6,533 nt of DNA, taken from positions 1 through 6,533 of the forward strand of contig JBKPDW010000314.1 of assembly GCA_046728115.1 (NCBI GenBank), given 5' to 3'. The stretch is from CAVSWN01 sp046728115 (GTDB lineage: Bacteria > Acidobacteriota > Vicinamibacteria > Vicinamibacterales > CAVVIG01). The notes under the pieces are model-generated. The model had not been told where the DNA came from. It saw only the letters and a list, made by a program, of their open reading frames with translations, and did no database searches. Numbering within the stretch: the stretch's first letter is position 1; each line of letters starts with the position of its first letter. The translations under genes and the position numbers were made by a program. Shown piece after piece: positions 5,463 through 6,533 of the stretch.

Positions 5463-5466
5463 AGGA
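5463..5466 (+). promoter_or_regulatory. Ribosome binding site for the Wzz-type gene
   Basis: AGGA lies 6 nt before the ATG at 5473, inside the 42-nt gap after the OPX gene. The gap also holds a tiny GAGG-CAG-CCTC stem (5438-5448). With no promoter in the gap, the gene is probably co-transcribed with the OPX gene. Confidence 0.6.
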
Positions 5467-5472
5467 TTCGAC

Positions 5473-6533
5473 ATGAAAACCACATCGCGTCAGATGGTTC
5501 CGCCGGTTTCCGCGCAGTCGGCACTCGAGCACAAGCACGTCATGGACTACATCCGCGTCGTGTACAAACGGCGCTGGATCGTCATCCCGGTGTTTCTCAT
5601 CCTGTTCGTCGTCGGTACGGTCAACGCTCTGCGGCAGACACCCGTGTACCAGGCGAAGGTCCAGCTGCTCATCGAGTCGGATACGCCCAAAGTGGCCCGT
5701 CTCGATCAGATGTTCCAGTCGGAGAGCCCGTATTACGACGAAGATTTCCGCCAGACGCAGTACCGGATCCTGCAAAGCCGCACGCTGGCCAAGAAAACGA
5801 TCGACGCCATGAAGCTGTGGGATGCGCCGCGCCTTGGCAACGGTCCCGAGCCGACGGCGGCGATCAGCTTTACCGGTGTAGCCTGGTCGGCCATGCTCGC
5901 GGCGATCGATTTCGTCAGGATCGGGTTCGGGGGCGATTCCACACCGCAAGCGCCGCCAGAGCCGGTTCCGACGGCCGTCGAGGCTGCCGCCCGCAAAGCC
6001 GAAACCGCCAAGCAGTCTGGACGCATCGATCAATTCCTCGCCGGGCTCTCAATCGTGCCCGTCCGGAACAGCCGCATCGTCGAAGTGCGGTACACGTCAA
6101 CGGATCCCGAGTTCGCCGCCGATGCGGCGAACGCGGTCGCGAAGGCGTACATTCAGCAGAACATGGAGAGCAAGTTCTCGACGTCGAAAGACGCCGCCGA
6201 TTTCCTCTCCGAGAAGCTCTCCGAGCAGCGCAAAGCCCTGCAGGCGAGCGAAGCCGCGCTTCAGGCCTACAAGGAGAAGAACGGCACCGTCTCGGTCACC
6301 GACAGCGCGTCGAACATCGTCGTGCAGCGATTGACCGACCTGAATGGCGCGCTGACCAAAGCCAAAACGGATCGCATCAACAAGGAAGCGCTCTACAACC
6401 AGCTGAAGTCCGCTGAAGGGTCGGGTGCGCTCGAGACGTACCCGGCCGTGATTGGGAACGAGTACATCCAGAAGCTGAAGGCCGACGTCGCGGATCTCCA
6501 GAAGCAGCAGGCGACCCTCGCACAGCGATACGA
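5473..6533 (+). CDS. Wzz-type polysaccharide co-polymerase (partial, runs off the window)
   Basis: The first 353 codons of a Wzz/chain-length-determinant family protein; the frame is open at the window edge. A short cytoplasmic N-terminus (H22-V23-M24-D25-Y26-I27 then VVYKRRW) precedes transmembrane helix 1 (about 35-53). The Wzz N-terminal domain begins at PVYQAKVQLLIE (57-68), and a block around 89-113 (DEDFRQTQYRILQSRTLAKKTID) is characteristic. The signature SRIVEVRYTSTDPEFAADAANAV (200-222, abridged: RIVEVRYTSTDP then A-rich helix) is typical of the family. From about 236 a long helical, coiled-coil-rich stretch (KLSEQRKALQASEAALQAYKEK, roughly 248-269, and 333-352) follows. Proteins of this type often continue into a second membrane helix and a tyrosine kinase (Wzc/EpsB/ExoP, PCP-2a); that part lies outside, so the kinase is unproven. 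A residue 131-183 segment is unusual: a hydrophobic patch then a proline-rich linker (155-168). It would set chain length and contact the OPX protein. Confidence 0.88.
   Translation, partial: MKTTSRQMVPPVSAQSALEHKHVMDYIRVVYKRRWIVIPVFLILFVVGTVNALRQTPVYQAKVQLLIESDTPKVARLDQMFQSESPYYDEDFRQTQYRILQSRTLAKKTIDAMKLWDAPRLGNGPEPTAAISFTGVAWSAMLAAIDFVRIGFGGDSTPQAPPEPVPTAVEAAARKAETAKQSGRIDQFLAGLSIVPVRNSRIVEVRYTSTDPEFAADAANAVAKAYIQQNMESKFSTSKDAADFLSEKLSEQRKALQASEAALQAYKEKNGTVSVTDSASNIVVQRLTDLNGALTKAKTDRINKEALYNQLKSAEGSGALETYPAVIGNEYIQKLKADVADLQKQQATLAQRY

Noticed and set aside
5461..6033. A 190-codon minus-strand open frame opposite the Wzz-type gene
   Set aside because: The + strand frame encodes clear Wzz family motifs; the antisense frame is a compositional by-product.

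Overview
The window reads as the regulatory head and export part of an exopolysaccharide (capsule/EPS) locus from a GC-rich Gram-negative bacterium. All supported genes are on the + strand. The Gram-negative call rests on a lipoprotein signal, an outer-membrane beta-barrel, an outer-membrane polysaccharide export (OPX) protein and a Wzz-type inner-membrane co-polymerase. The gene style (GTG start, degenerate NtrC-like regulator, separate beta-barrel next to a short OPX protein, carboxypeptidase-regulatory-like small secreted protein) fits Acidobacteriota (perhaps Vicinamibacteria) or Myxococcota. That placement is inference; no rRNA or marker gene is present.

Layout. Bases 1-537 hold no convincing gene: a 14-bp perfect palindrome lies at the very start, a short motif recurs (two copies here, a third inside the first gene), and a strong sigma-70-type promoter (375-402) is followed by a leader of about 130 nt with small hairpins. 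Bases 538-1188 encode a lipoprotein with acidic EF-hand-like repeats of 24-residue period. Its stop codon overlaps the start of 1188-2588, an NtrC-architecture regulator (receiver-like, AAA+, Fis HTH) in which nearly every catalytic or sigma-54-contact motif is altered while the DNA-binding domain looks intact. A 173-nt gap follows with an inverted repeat, a possible sigma-54-like promoter and a good ribosome binding site. Then come a small secreted or membrane-anchored protein (2762-3205), a strong hairpin, an outer-membrane beta-barrel (3368-4624), a short OPX protein (4621-5430, ATGA overlap with the barrel gene) and the first 353 codons of a Wzz-type protein (5473 to the window edge).

How the genes may work together. 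The Wzz-type protein would control chain length and hand polymer from the inner membrane to the periplasmic OPX protein. The OPX protein ends right after its second SLBB domain and has no outer-membrane helix, so the beta-barrel encoded just upstream is the natural candidate for the outer-membrane channel. This matches the composite OPX/beta-barrel translocon described in Myxococcus xanthus rather than the single-protein Wza channel. The lipoprotein/regulator pair upstream is probably the control module. The most unusual points are the ATPase-dead appearance of the regulator, its translational coupling to a putative Ca2+-binding lipoprotein, and the translationally coupled barrel/OPX pair.
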